NCBI GenBank assembly: GCA_012295275.1
Contig: CM022674.1
Coordinates: 14,836,038 to 14,900,037, forward strand
Direction of reading: 5' to 3'
Length of the DNA: 64,000 bases
Source of the DNA: Chrysomallon squamiferum
Taxonomy: Eukaryota > Mollusca > Gastropoda > Neomphalida > Peltospiridae
Positions 37,831 to 53,453 of the stretch are shown here, piece by piece (position 1 is the stretch's first letter; each line of letters begins with the position of its first letter). The position numbers and the translations under genes were made by a program. Under the pieces are notes generated by a model. That model saw only the letters and a program-made list of their open reading frames with translations, did no database searches and was not told the DNA's origin.

Positions 37831-39593
37831 CTGAAATAGAAATGTGCGCACAATTAAATTTAATATATTTATAATTTATATTATTTTCTCCGCTTTAATT
37901 AATTATGTGATCTAGCAAATTTGTTATTAAACATGTGATATATTATATAGTTTTGAATTTAAATTTCATTGTAACTGTCTTGCATGAACATTAACGTGTG
38001 TGTGTGTCTGTGAGTGTGTAGATGTATGTGTGTGTGTGAGTGTGTAGATGTATGTGTGTCTGTGTGTGAGTGTGTAGATGTATTTGTTTGTAAGCGTGTG
38101 TAAAAGTCTTATTACTAACACTGAGATAAGTTCATAGCTGTAAGAAAACATAACAACACGAAATATAAAATCATCATCATTTTGGGCTAAAATATTCAGT
38201 ATTCTCTCTAAGCTTGTAGGAAAAGCAAAAACACCATTCGTATCGTTTGAGACACAGCATAAGAAATTTGGCAATTCGTTATTTAATGCTGTGATTTAAT
38301 ACGTTGAATTTCAGTCCTAAGATGCAATCCTTTAATTTGTTATTACGTCCTTCGAATCACACCATTTAATTTATACTTCTGATTTAATCCTTTTAATTAA
38401 AATAGTGTTCATTATTCATCCTTCAAACTACAAAAAAAATATAATCTTGTTATTTTATAATTTGAATCACAACAAACAGCTTAATCCTGCTCAGACCTGA
38501 AACAGTTATATACGAAAACCAAAAAGAAAATATTTTATTAATACACATACAATATTTGTAGACGCCATTAGGGCAAGTATCTGTATACATGTACATTTTA
38601 TAACACTTTAGTTACGGATAAAACAATTTAATGCAGATAATATGTGAAAATACGTCATTTCTTCTTTGCTCGTCCAAATGTCAAAGGTCGCTGAAAAGAG
38701 TCAAATGAGTGATCTAATCTCTCTCTGAACAAAGCTATATCTTATGTTCATGTACTACACGTAGTCAAATATTTCTTTAGAACTTAATATTTCGAGTGAA
38801 TGTATGTCTGATTTAAGTACTTAATAAGTAAATAGGTGTTCATTTATGCATCCATGCATGTGTGTGTGTATATATATATGTATGTATGTATGTTTGTATA
38901 TATGTATGTATTATATATGTATGTATATTTGTATGTATATATGTCTGCATATATGTTTCTATGCGTGCACGAATGTATAGTATATACAAACACCCTCATA
39001 TGTATGCAATAAAGTGTACACACACACACATACAAACAAGTATATATATACACATATACATGCACGCATTTGTATATATGTGTGCGGATTCATTTTGTTT
39101 TATGGAATTTTTTTTTAAAATAATTTATTACAGTTTCATGTACAGAGATACTTATAGATGAACGTAATGAATATGAATACAACAGTATGTTTCTTCAACA
39201 TGAAACTTAAATAAAAAGTAAAAATGGAACATCCACTGGTTAGAAAGGGATTGTGTATGCCTGTGCGTGTGTGCGTGTGCGTATAAAACAACATACTTAA
39301 GAACATGTATCTATCTTTACTACAATTTTATTTTATTTATTACAAATAAAGAAACAGCAGATAGCAAATAAATATTAAAATCATCTTATCAAACTGCGTT
39401 GTTTGATTTAAAATAGTGCACAGAATGTCAAACTTTTGTTTGCAAACAGTCAAAAGTTTGCTGTTAATGCTTGATGCTGCAAATTTAAACACAGTAAAAC
39501 ATGATTTATTCTGTTTTTCTCATTTCTGGTTGTGTTTGCAAAACAATGTTTGATACTTCAGTTTCTTTATACATTTTTATTTATTTAATAATT
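37831..39593. other. R7 5' flank and R8 3' flank
   Basis: No R7 signal exon recognised. It contains TG-rich repeats (38000-38100), a block (38216-38520) repeated near 42495-42790, and TATG repeats (38855-39075). 38540-39310 is repeated as 40090-41140. Confidence 0.5.
38540..39310. repeat. Direct repeat, copy A
   Basis: Shares the order TACATTTTATAACACTTTA, GTCGCTGAAAAGA, TATG repeats, ATTACAGTTTCATGTACA and CTGGTTAGAAAGGGAT with copy B at 40390-41140. It indicates a tandem duplication in the R7-R8 interval. Confidence 0.6.
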
Positions 39594-40389
39594 TCATTTA
39601 TTTTCCTCTGTGACTTGGAAATGCACGTGCTCTTCGTTCGCGTTAGACGGAACGTTGTAATACTCAGCTGTGTTGCACTGTACGTTGTCCGTGACATTGA
39701 CGTCGTTGACGTCAGTAGGTTTCATGTCTAAGTAAACGTGACCGTCGTCCACGTTTGATGAGGTGTTAACGTACTGATCATGTTGTAGATGTTCGTAGTT
39801 GTTCTCAGTGTTGTCGCTGTGACTGACGTTCTGATTTTGAACAGAAATGTTCTGAGGATTATACTGACTGACATCAGTGTTTTCATAATCATTTTCATTT
39901 CTCTGTTTGCTTTCTTTCCTGTTATGTCATCCTTCTTATTATACGATTTAATTTAATCCTCTGACTTAATCGTTTTAATTACAATATTATTCATCCTTTA
40001 AATTTTCCCTTTAAACCAAACCACAATTTAATTATTTTGTTTTGTTATTTGAATAATGACAAACAGTTTAATCCTGTAGAGACGTAACACAATTTTATCA
40101 CTATTCAAAAACCAAACAGAAGATATTTTATAAATATTCATAAGATATTTGTAAACGCTATTAAGGCACGAAACACACTGAACGAGGAAGTTAACTGTTT
40201 CGCTTCTATCGAGTACACAAATCTGCGGTGTATTAATAACAGTGGCTATAGATTTAAAATAGAAACTGGTTTGGCAAGTGTGTTTGTAAAGACTCATGTC
40301 GTATTGACACAGAAAACACTGTTAAACCTGACTACCCACAACAGAAGGTTTGATATATTACATGGGTACATGACTGAGTGTACAAGTAT

Positions 40390-40864
40390 CTGTATACATG
40401 TACATTTTATAACACTTTAATAGGGATAAAACAATTTAATGCAGTTAATCTGTGAAAACACGTTCTTTTCTACTTTGCTCTTCGAAGTGTCAAATGTCGG
40501 TGAAAAGACTCAACTGAGTGACCTAATCTCTGACTAAACAAAGCTATATCTTATCGTCATGTACTACAGGCAGTCAAATATTTCTTTAGAATTTAATATT
40601 TCGAGTGAGTGTATGTCTCATTTAAGTACTTAATAAATAAATAGGTGTGCATCTATGCATGCATGTATGTTTATATGTTTGTATGTATGTTGGTATGTAT
40701 GTATGTATGTTTGTTTATATGTGTGTAGTATGTATGTATATAATATGTATGTATGTATGTATATTTGTATATATGTATGTATATATGTCTGCATATACGT
40801 TTGTGTGCCTGCACGATTGTATAGTATGCGCAAACACCCTCATATGTATATTAAAGTGTACAGA

Positions 40865-40896
<32 letters not shown>

Positions 40897-41140
40897 TACA
40901 AACAGTTATACATGTACACATACAGATGCATGCATTTGTATATATGTGTGCGGATGCACTTTTTTATGGAAGTTTTGTTTTAAAATATTTATTACAGTTT
41001 CATGTACAAAGATACAAATAGATGTTTGTTGAACATGAAAATTAAATAAAAAATAAAAATGGAAAAAGTGACTGGTTAGAAAGGGATAGCGTATGCTCGT
41101 GTGTGTATGCATATAAAACAAAATACTTAAGAAACATGTC
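40390..41140. repeat. Direct repeat, copy B
   Basis: Second copy of the 38540-39310 block, lying between the R8 tail exon and stalk exon. Confidence 0.6.
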
Positions 41141-42018
41141 ACTGTCATTGTCTCTGGCAGTCGTTTACTTAGACAATTAGTCTGTCACTAAATATGTCAG
41201 TCAGAAGAGCTGTAAGTAATAAATAAGTAAGTATGTAAGTAAATCAGTCAAGAATACAGAACATCAGTCAGTAAGTTAATTCAGTGAGCTGATCTCTGAG
41301 TTAATCAGTCAATCAGTCAATTGATCTGTCGGTCGTTTACCTTTGTTGTAAGTCAGTTAGTCTAGAATAAACAAAAAATAATAATAAAAAAACGATGAAG
41401 AAAGAAAGAAAGAAAACAGGAAAGAAGGAAAGAAAGAAAGAAAGGAAAAAATATTGAAATTACTGACCTGTAAATAAAAGTATTCAAAGCTATAATGATT
41501 AAAAAGAAAGAAAAAAAAAAATAAAACGAATAAAATAGATTAAATGAAAAATAAATTCATTGTTAATAAAAAAATAAAAAATACTTTTACATGGGAAAGA
41601 ATTTAACGTTGATCTTTCTTTTTGGCCTTCTATGTTCAACGTCGAAGTTACATTTCCATCACTGCAGGCGCTACGTCTTCCCGATGACATTGCCAAAGTT
41701 GTGATTGTGCTACTTTTAGAAGTCGCAGATAAACTAACGTCTGAGATGGTTGTTGAGGTTGTCGTACTTTGTGGAGTTGTGCTTGAAGTAACTTCGGACT
41801 TTGTTGAACTTACAGCTGCAAGACTGCTATTTGGCGCAATACACTGGATGCTCAAATTTCCTAATATATACATATTTATTTATTTATTTATTCGTAGGAA
41901 TATCAATAAATAATACATTATCAGTTATTGAAACTATGACATATGTTTTTAATTTATGGATAGATAAGGCATGAAATAAATACAGTTCAATAAAATAAAA
42001 TAAAACCTGATAATATTC

Positions 42019-42023
<5 letters not shown>

Positions 42024-42061
<38 letters not shown>
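42024..42061. repeat. (GA)n in R8
   Basis: Short GA run preceded by ~115 bases (41909-42023) that also precede a GA run in R3 intron 1. Confidence 0.8.
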
Positions 42062-42064
<3 letters not shown>

Positions 42065-42449
42065 GAAATTATTTCGATAATATTGCAATAAATATATTTA
42101 CCCGTATATTGAAAAATATTTATTTAGAGGCAGAAAGTAACATCAATTGATGGAAAGTCTGTTTTTAAATTAATAAAGAAACTTATGTTATTAAGTAGTC
42201 GCGAATATCCTGTTCCGATTGGTTCCGATGTCAAAGTAAACATTATGTTATTATTTAACTGACTTGTATACAACTTTGATCCAAAAACTGTTGCTGGAAC
42301 CTTTGTTACGTTGATGTTAACTGGACGAGGTTGATCGTTTACTTCTTTAACCTTACAACGGCAGGGAATGTTTGTTTTGGCAGGTACAAAGGCTTCAAGA
42401 TATAATCCTTTACTCCCGATTTTAACTTCATTTTTACACATCTGTACAA

Positions 42450-42794
42450 CTGAAATATAAAAGTGAATACAAATACATCATTTGTTTCCTTGTGCTAAAT
42501 CAAAAACACCGTTCGTATCGTTTGCGACAAAGCATAAGAAATTTGACATTTCATTATTTAATGCTCTCGTTTAATACTTTGAAATTCAATCCTATGATGC
42601 AATCCTTTAATTTGTTATTACGTCCTTCGAATCAAACCATTTAGTTTATACTTCTGAGATAATCCTTTTAATTAAAATATTGTTCAGCCCGTTATTTATC
42701 CTTCAAACTACAAAAACAAAATTAATCCTGTTACTTTAAAATTTGAATCACAATAAACAGCTTAATCTATCCTGCATAGACGTAAAACAGTTCT

Positions 42795-42872
<78 letters not shown>

Positions 42873-43269
42873 GACGACACAGAGAGATACATATATATAT
42901 ATATATACACAGAGAGAAAATGAAAGAAAGAAAAGCTAATAATTGAGAATAAAAAAATAATAATCCGATTCAACGACAGAGAGAGACAGAGAACTGAAGA
43001 CAGAGAGAAAAAAGATAAAGATGTAATGCATGTAAAAAGAAAAAGAAGAGATATTTACAAAAAGTAATTCACTTGAGAAAGTGTCTTTATCCAGTCTTCA
43101 GAAGTAAAAAACTTCTCAGACATGTTGATAATTATAACAGTAGTTGTAAATAATTTGTCAGTTTGATGTACGCTGAGATGCACATACACAAAGAGACATG
43201 CAATCAGACTTGAAGCAAGAAAAAGTAAGAAGTATTAGAAGGAGATATGACGTCCTTATTATATCAGGC
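42450..43269. other. R8-R9 head-to-head interval
   Basis: 42495-42790 is the module also seen at 38216-38520. After a (GA)n run (42798-42869) the sequence becomes R3-like intron 1. The expected R9 signal exon is not present, so a breakpoint removed it. Confidence 0.55.
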
Positions 43270-45779
43270 ATGACGGTTTTAAGTGTTCTGTTTTATTTTT
43301 GTTTTTTTCCTGTTACAGCTAACAAGGCCTGTAAAAACCAAAATACTGGAAATTATCCAGGTACGTGATAAAAATAATATTTAATTCAGTTTTAATTCAG
43401 TTAAGGGTATTATTATAAACTCTTTTATTTTCCTAAGAAGAACTATAACTATAATTATAACTGGAATTATGATGTCTTTTTTTTATTATTAGTAGTAGTA
43501 TTAAAGTAGTAAGAAGGATAGTGGTAGTAGTAGTAATAGTAGTTGTAATAGCGGTAGTAGTGGTAGATATTGTATGTGGTAGCTGTTTTGATTTGGTGGT
43601 GGTTCTAGTTAATAGGTGGTGGTTGTAGTTATATTTGGTAGTTGATGTAGTGACTGTGGTGGTATTGGTTGTCGTGGTAATGTTTTCAACACATGTTTGT
43701 TCTTGTTTTTGTAATGTGTACGATTTGCTACGTGTTTATGTATGTGAAAAAATTATTTAAACTGTTATTTTTTATTTTGTTTTCAGTCATAGGCATGTGT
43801 AATGATGGAGTCATCAGTGGAAATGAACGAGTTTATCTTGATGCCTTTGTACCAACCAACATAACAACAAAGTGTATCTGTTCTGTTACTAGAACACCAA
43901 GATCATTGATAACAATTAACAGGAATATAATACCTGACAAAAACTGTGGTTCAATATTATTGTTTAATCATGAAAATCCCATAAAATTTTCCTGCGAAAC
44001 GAAAACTGATGAAAGACCAGCAAATGTTAGGTATGTGGACAGTACAGGATTTAATATCAGTCTAGAAACATCTAATCCAAGCTTCAATATCAGTTACTGT
44101 GTTGCATTCTATAACACAGAAAACTCAGGTACTAATAATAGGTAATGACAAACGTAGTAATAACTGTTAATGTTGCTTTTGCAAAAATAGAAAAAAATTA
44201 TATTAGCAGTAATTCTACAGTGATAACAAAAGTAGTAATAAAAGAAAGTTGTTACTAGTTTAAGAGATGTAGCATATGTGGGCGAAGGGTAGTGCAATGT
44301 TAGAACTGAATGTCACCAGCCTAGAAATATCGAATCTCAACTTCAATTTCAGTTATTGTTTTCCTCTTATTATTTTATTAGTATAATCTTTTTTCCTTTT
44401 ACAGGTATTATAAGGATCCAGTGTTATTCACCAAGCAAAGCTACCACATCTCAAACAACAGCATCAACGACAACAGCTGAGGAAACATTAAAACATGTAT
44501 TTGACAAATTCACCTCAGTTTTGACGAAAACAAACAGTTCACAAAAGATAACAACTCAACACATGCCAATACTGCTTCCTGAACAAGAATCTTTCCCAGG
44601 TACTAAATCATGTTCTTATGTTTTATTTGTGATGTGGAGGCCTTATACTGATTTAATAAAAGTATGAACTCATTTAGTTATATAAAATATGTTATGTACA
44701 TGTACATATATATCGGTGTATATACACACACAAACATATATACATACATACAAACATACACACATACATATACAAACACACATATATGCAGATTGCTTAA
44801 ATTATTTCTGTCTGAATGAGCTTAACGATGGAATTTATTTTGTATATGTCTTTTCTAATAAACTTAAAGTTATTTATAAAAATATCAGGACATTCGCTCT
44901 TTTCTTACTGTTTTCATTGTTACTACTACTAGTAGTGTTACTGCTACGTCTACTACTACTACTACTACTACTAATATTAGTATTACTGTTATTACTCTCA
45001 GTTGCTGCTGTAGCTGGTGTTGTTGGCACTTTAATAATACTTGTCGTGGTATCTGCCGTAGTTATCATCTATTCAAGGTAACACATTTAAATCCATAAAC
45101 TAATGTGGTAGCTTCAAATTATAATTTCACACACGACTACAGCCATAATCAGTTTTCCAGTATAACTTCAAGAACAATGTTTTCAATGTAGTAGCATTAG
45201 TAGTATTAATATTAGGAGTGGAAGACCTAGTGGCCATAGTAAAAGTAGCAACAGTGGTTATTATTACCGATACTATTATTATTGTTATTACTACTAATCT
45301 ACTACTACTACTACTTCTACTAGAATTGTTCTTGTTGTTATTTTTTCTTTTTGTTACCGTTATTGCGTTGTTGCCGTTGTCGTTGCTCATTGTGTTGTAT
45401 TTTTCCTCTATATTATTACTGTTGTTGCCGCTGCTGTTGTTGTTATTGCAGAAGGAAATCAAAACGCAAAGAGAGAGAACCCAATGCAGCAAATGACATG
45501 AACAACGATCTACATCAACAAGGCACTGGACGTCAGCCTGATTCAGAACAAAACGTCACTTCTAACACCAGCAACGACAACTATGAACATTTACAACATA
45601 ACGCTGTGCAGTATGTGAACACACCCGACAGCGACAATGACACTACCGTCTATTTACACATACAGCAGCGTGACGACAACGAAGACAGCAACTACGAACA
45701 TTTGCAACATAACGACCCCTCGCGTTACAACTCACATTCAAGTGTCGACGATAGACACGTTTACCTACACATCTGTTGA
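43270..45779 (+). CDS. R9: type I receptor-like protein with possible intron-derived signal peptide
   Basis: Exons 2-6 are intact: 43319-43360, 43787-44128, 44405-44599, 45002-45077, 45452-45779. The usual exon 1 is missing. An ATG at 43270 in the old intron 1 polypyrimidine tract reads in frame through the former acceptor into exon 2 and encodes MTVLSVLFYFCFFPVTA, a good signal-like sequence. From there the protein is 343 aa with no stop. The ectodomain (31-144) has six Cys, with Arg replacing the Trp of relatives (INRN). The stalk starts GIIRIQCYSP and the membrane segment VAAVAGVVGTLI. The tail has YEHL twice, QYVNTP, VYLHI twice, and ends in LHIC. The start is inferred; the gene could instead be a pseudogene without a signal exon. 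Confidence 0.65.
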
Positions 45780-46196
45780 ACTACGTAGACGTCTTTGACC
45801 TGTATAACAACCATGACGTCAGTTATAAACACACATTATAATTAAACATCGAGTATAGATGTTTTCACTATGTTATTATTAGATATTAATGTTATTTCCT
45901 CGACTTCGTTTATACAGTACATTTCATATGAAGATTTTCCTGTTATTTCTAGTGTAAAGAATAATTATGACGCTGACAAAAAAAAAGGTTCTGTTTTAGT
46001 TGATAATTATATCTCAGTTTTATATTTCGTTTGACTATGATTAATATGTTTCTCATGTTCTGAGACAGAAGCCACTAACTTACATCCAGTGATTATGACG
46101 TAATTATGACTATTACCAAGGTGAACGTAATTCGGTGTAGGAGATCACTCGCTAAGTAACGTATAACATAAAACATTTGTATGACATCACAGTTAA

Positions 46197-46202
46197 AATA
46201 AA
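46197..46202 (+). terminator. Poly(A) signal of R9
   Basis: AATAAA in TGACATCACAGTTAAAATAAA, with GCTGTGTTT downstream. Confidence 0.5.
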
Positions 46203-46369
46203 CATTGTAAATGAAAGCTGTGTTTTTTTTATTTTTAGATATTAAATTATCTTTATTTTATCTTTATGTTGTTACTTCTTTCTTTGTTACTTTAAAAGTT
46301 TCCTTTCTGTAAATATAACTACACTCACACATATACTTACACACATACATACAACAAGAAAAAGAACCA

Positions 46370-46404
<35 letters not shown>

Positions 46405-46821
46405 ATAATAATAATAATAATAATAATAATTATAAAACAATAGTTATGACGTCGATAGAGTTACGTCACTGTCTCAATAGCGCAACGAATTAGAAAGAAA
46501 CAGAAAAACCAAGGTACTTCTCATGTCTTGTTTTACAACCAGTAACAAAATGAGGTAGTGAGGAACGAGAAAAATAATGGCGACAACAGAATGAATAAGC
46601 GTGAACCTACTACTGTCAAGAGCGGTCAGTTGATAAGCAAACGTTAATTTACTTATTTATTTATTATTATTATTATTATTATCATCATCATTATTATTAT
46701 TAATAATAATATTATTATTTTTATTATTACTATTATGATTATTATTATTATTATTATTTAGAATAAAATGAAAAGAAACAAAAGAAAATAGTACTGGTTA
46801 GTAGTGTCTTATGTTATAAGA

Positions 46822-46898
46822 TTTATCCTGTTTATTTTCAACGGTTCAATATAACACAACCTTGGTGGGTCGTGTCTTTCATAGATTTGCAGGATAAA
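46822..46898 (+). other. Nested inverted repeat element, copy 4
   Basis: Outer stem TTTATCCTG / CAGGATAAA is exact. The inner stem CGGTTCA / TGGGTCG pairs with G-U wobble, unlike copies 1 and 2, which pair by Watson-Crick. Confidence 0.4.
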
Positions 46899-47893
46899 GT
46901 TGATATGTTCAGACAGAAATCAGTTATAAATGTATTACAAAGAACATCGTTCTATTCTAAGATCTATCTGTCCTGCGTTTCTTTCATTTTTTTCTTTTAT
47001 TTTCTTCTTTTTTTCCCATCTGTCAACACAGCTACTGATAATTTCAGTTGTTTTGTGTTTTGCCCAGAGAGTCAAATAAAAATATTTCTTATCCTTTTGT
47101 TTTACTGCAGATCCGCTTTCGTTCTGGGCAAGTTGACTTCTGAGTATGTCAAAAAGAACTTAAGTTTGACCGAGAAAAATATAAAAAATACACAAACACA
47201 CATAATAACACGATGAATCATCATCGTCATCGACATTCCAATTAGTATATAGTAGTAGTTTCAGTAATGGTACTAATAAAACTACTTGTGCAAGCAGTTT
47301 TATTACTACTACTATTACTACTACTACTACTTCTACTATTATATAATTATTTTCTTAAGCCTGCAAATTTCATCTGTTCAAAGATCTCACACCTCAGTTT
47401 TTATTTACGCTTTGTGAGCAAGTAGTTTACTTCAACTAGGAAGTTCTTTCTGAATATTCTCAGCTACAAATTTATAATGTTTGGCTGGTGATTTCTTTGT
47501 GTTGTGGCTTCGTATATTTGTGTGGCCAGTGTAAAGCTGACTGTGTTTAATAATATATTAATATGTGAGTCACAGAAAGTGGGACGAACTATTACATTCA
47601 ACACTGTATGATCTTTTTCTTCTTCCTCCTTTTCTCTTGTGACTTTTTTTGCATATTTATATGTCTGTACGTACATAATAATATATGTATGTATGTATAT
47701 CAGTCTCTATTTACATATGTATGTTTGCTTGTGTGAGTGTGTGTGTGTGTTAAACAGTTAAAGATACACATACTATTATATACATGTATATATATACTCC
47801 TTAAAAAAATGTAAATGTATCTAGATTGTATGTACACTAATATTAAAAAGATTAGTCTTTTGTGTTTCAACAAATTAAGTAATACTGAATGTT

Positions 47894-47975
47894 GAAAGAC
47901 CAGGAAGAAAGTTTGACTTTATAACATATCTAAATATCAGACAGTGAACAGTGCGTCAACGGTGAAAAGGTAGAC
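47894..47975 (+). promoter_or_regulatory. R10 core promoter and 5' UTR
   Basis: GAAAGACCAG, then TTTATAACATATC and a conserved leader (CAGTGAACAGTGCGTCAACGG) just before the ATG. The same order precedes R5 and R6, with TATAAG. TATA-box identity is inferred from position. Confidence 0.4.
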
Positions 47976-51827
<3,852 letters not shown>

Positions 51828-52605
51828 ACGTCTTTGACCTATATAACCATCATAACGTCAGTCAGAAACACACATTAAAATTAAAAATCTAGTAAAGGTG
51901 TTTTCACATGTTAATGCTATTTCCTCTACTTTATTTAAATTGTATATTTCATATGAAGATTTTCCTGCAGTTTCTAGTGTAAAGAGTAATTATGATGTTG
52001 ACAAAGAAAGGTTCTGTTTTAGTTTATGATTATATCTCCGAAAGAAATGCCGTTTTATGTTTCGTTTGACCATGAATAATATCTTTGTCATTTTCTGACA
52101 CAGAAATTAATAACTAACGTCCAGTGAGTGTGACGTAATTATTTTTATTACTTAGGTGAACGTAATTCTGTGTAAGGGGTCAGTCGCTAATGTCAAGATT
52201 ATCGTATAACATAAACCATTTCTCTGACGTCACAGTTAAAATAAATATTGTAAATGAAAGAGGTGTTTCTTTTTATTATCTGATACCAAATAATGTTTGT
52301 TTTATCTCTCTTTAATTTATTTCTTTTTTTGTTACTTTAAAAGTACTCTTGCTATATGTATTTTTGCATATATACACAGATACATGCCTACATACAAATA
52401 GACAGACAGATATGTTACAATCCCATGTTTTGACCAACAAAAGGTCACATTTAAGAGTGTTAGACTAAGACATTTCTCACTGCAGTCGAACTTTGTCTTT
52501 GAACAAGCGGCATTCTGAACCAATCATCAACAATTTTCATTCGATCTGGAAGTGTCCAGTGTGAACATATAAACGTAATGGACACACATACACACTACAG
52601 TACTA
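51828..52605. other. R10 3' flank up to the gap
   Basis: 3' UTR with AATAAA, then sequence matching 1141-1680 and 14071-14480. The match is cut off by the Ns. Confidence 0.6.
52240..52245 (+). terminator. Poly(A) signal of R10
   Basis: AATAAA in TGACGTCACAGTTAAAATAAA, with GAGGTGTTT downstream. Confidence 0.5.
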
Positions 52606-52805
52606 NNNNNNNNNNNNNNNNNNNNNNNNNNNNNNNNNNNNNNNNNNNNNNNNNNNNNNNNNNNNNNNNNNNNNNNNNNNNNNNNNNNNNNNNNNNNNNN
52701 NNNNNNNNNNNNNNNNNNNNNNNNNNNNNNNNNNNNNNNNNNNNNNNNNNNNNNNNNNNNNNNNNNNNNNNNNNNNNNNNNNNNNNNNNNNNNNNNNNNN
52801 NNNNN
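52606..52805. other. Assembly gap (200 N)
   Basis: Exactly 200 Ns, a usual placeholder for a gap of unknown size. The sequences on the two sides are unrelated in type. Confidence 0.95.
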
Positions 52806-53403
52806 AGTTACGGTTCTTGCTATTTATAGACAGGGAAATACCAACATTAATATAATAAATGTCATTGTTTCAGTAACATAACTTATTTAAATAAACGTGT
52901 TTGGTTTAGTTCATTGTCGATTATTAAATATTTGAAAGGAACAAAAGGCCAAAACATCCTTTGTGGCATCTATAAATAGACAGAAAACTGTATTTGCGCA
53001 GTTAATGTAGACTGCAGGGTGTCAGTTTAAGAATGGGTTGTATGCACGCTTCACTTAGATTTCTCGCTTCTGGAACTAATATGTTGTTGGGCTTCACTCA
53101 GTGTTTACACAGTTTTAATAACATGTAGATAAACTTTCAATCGAAAAAAGGTTTAATTGTAATTTCTATAGTTTCTGGTGTTGTTTGTAGCTAGAATTCT
53201 TTCTGAGATTCAGTATCTTCCTGTCATATCGTCTGTCCATGAATAATACACTGTCATTCTAGACAAACAAAAAGAAAAAAAATATGACAAAAAAAAGAAA
53301 AGAAAACAAAACAAACAAAAAAATACAACTGGCCAAAAAACCCCAAAACACAAACTAAAACAAAAAACAACAACAAAAAAACAAAAAAAACATCAACCAA
53401 CAA

Positions 53404-53453
<50 letters not shown>

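Larger units (their letters stand above)
39594..42449 (-). pseudogene. R8: degenerate family member with a distinct tail exon
   Basis: Minus-strand pieces: ectodomain exon 42449-42124 (MCKNEV, IPCRCKV, VTFCL), which runs into TAA at 42126-42124 without a donor; stalk exon 41860-41591 (NLSIQCIAPNSS, Ser/Thr-rich, in phase, donor GTAAAA); and tail exon 39918-39594 after ATAACAG, open for 107 residues. No signal exon, exon 2 or membrane exon was found between or upstream. Tail motifs: DYENT, NNYEHL, QYVNT, VYLDM (PI3K p85-type YxxM) and EYYNV. The ectodomain lacks the fourth and fifth family Cys. Either a pseudogene, or separate remnants of two genes, or a short secreted protein ending at TAA. 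Confidence 0.5.
45780..47975. other. R9-R10 intergenic sequence
   Basis: 3' UTR with poly(A) signal, (TAC/TAA)n near 46370-46430, (ATT)n at 46665-46760, the nested palindrome (46822-46898), then the R10 promoter. It parallels the R7-R6 and R6-R5 intervals on the minus strand. No gene seen. Confidence 0.55.

Noticed and set aside
52578-52829. Open frame across the N stretch
   Set aside because: It is open only because Ns contain no stop codons.
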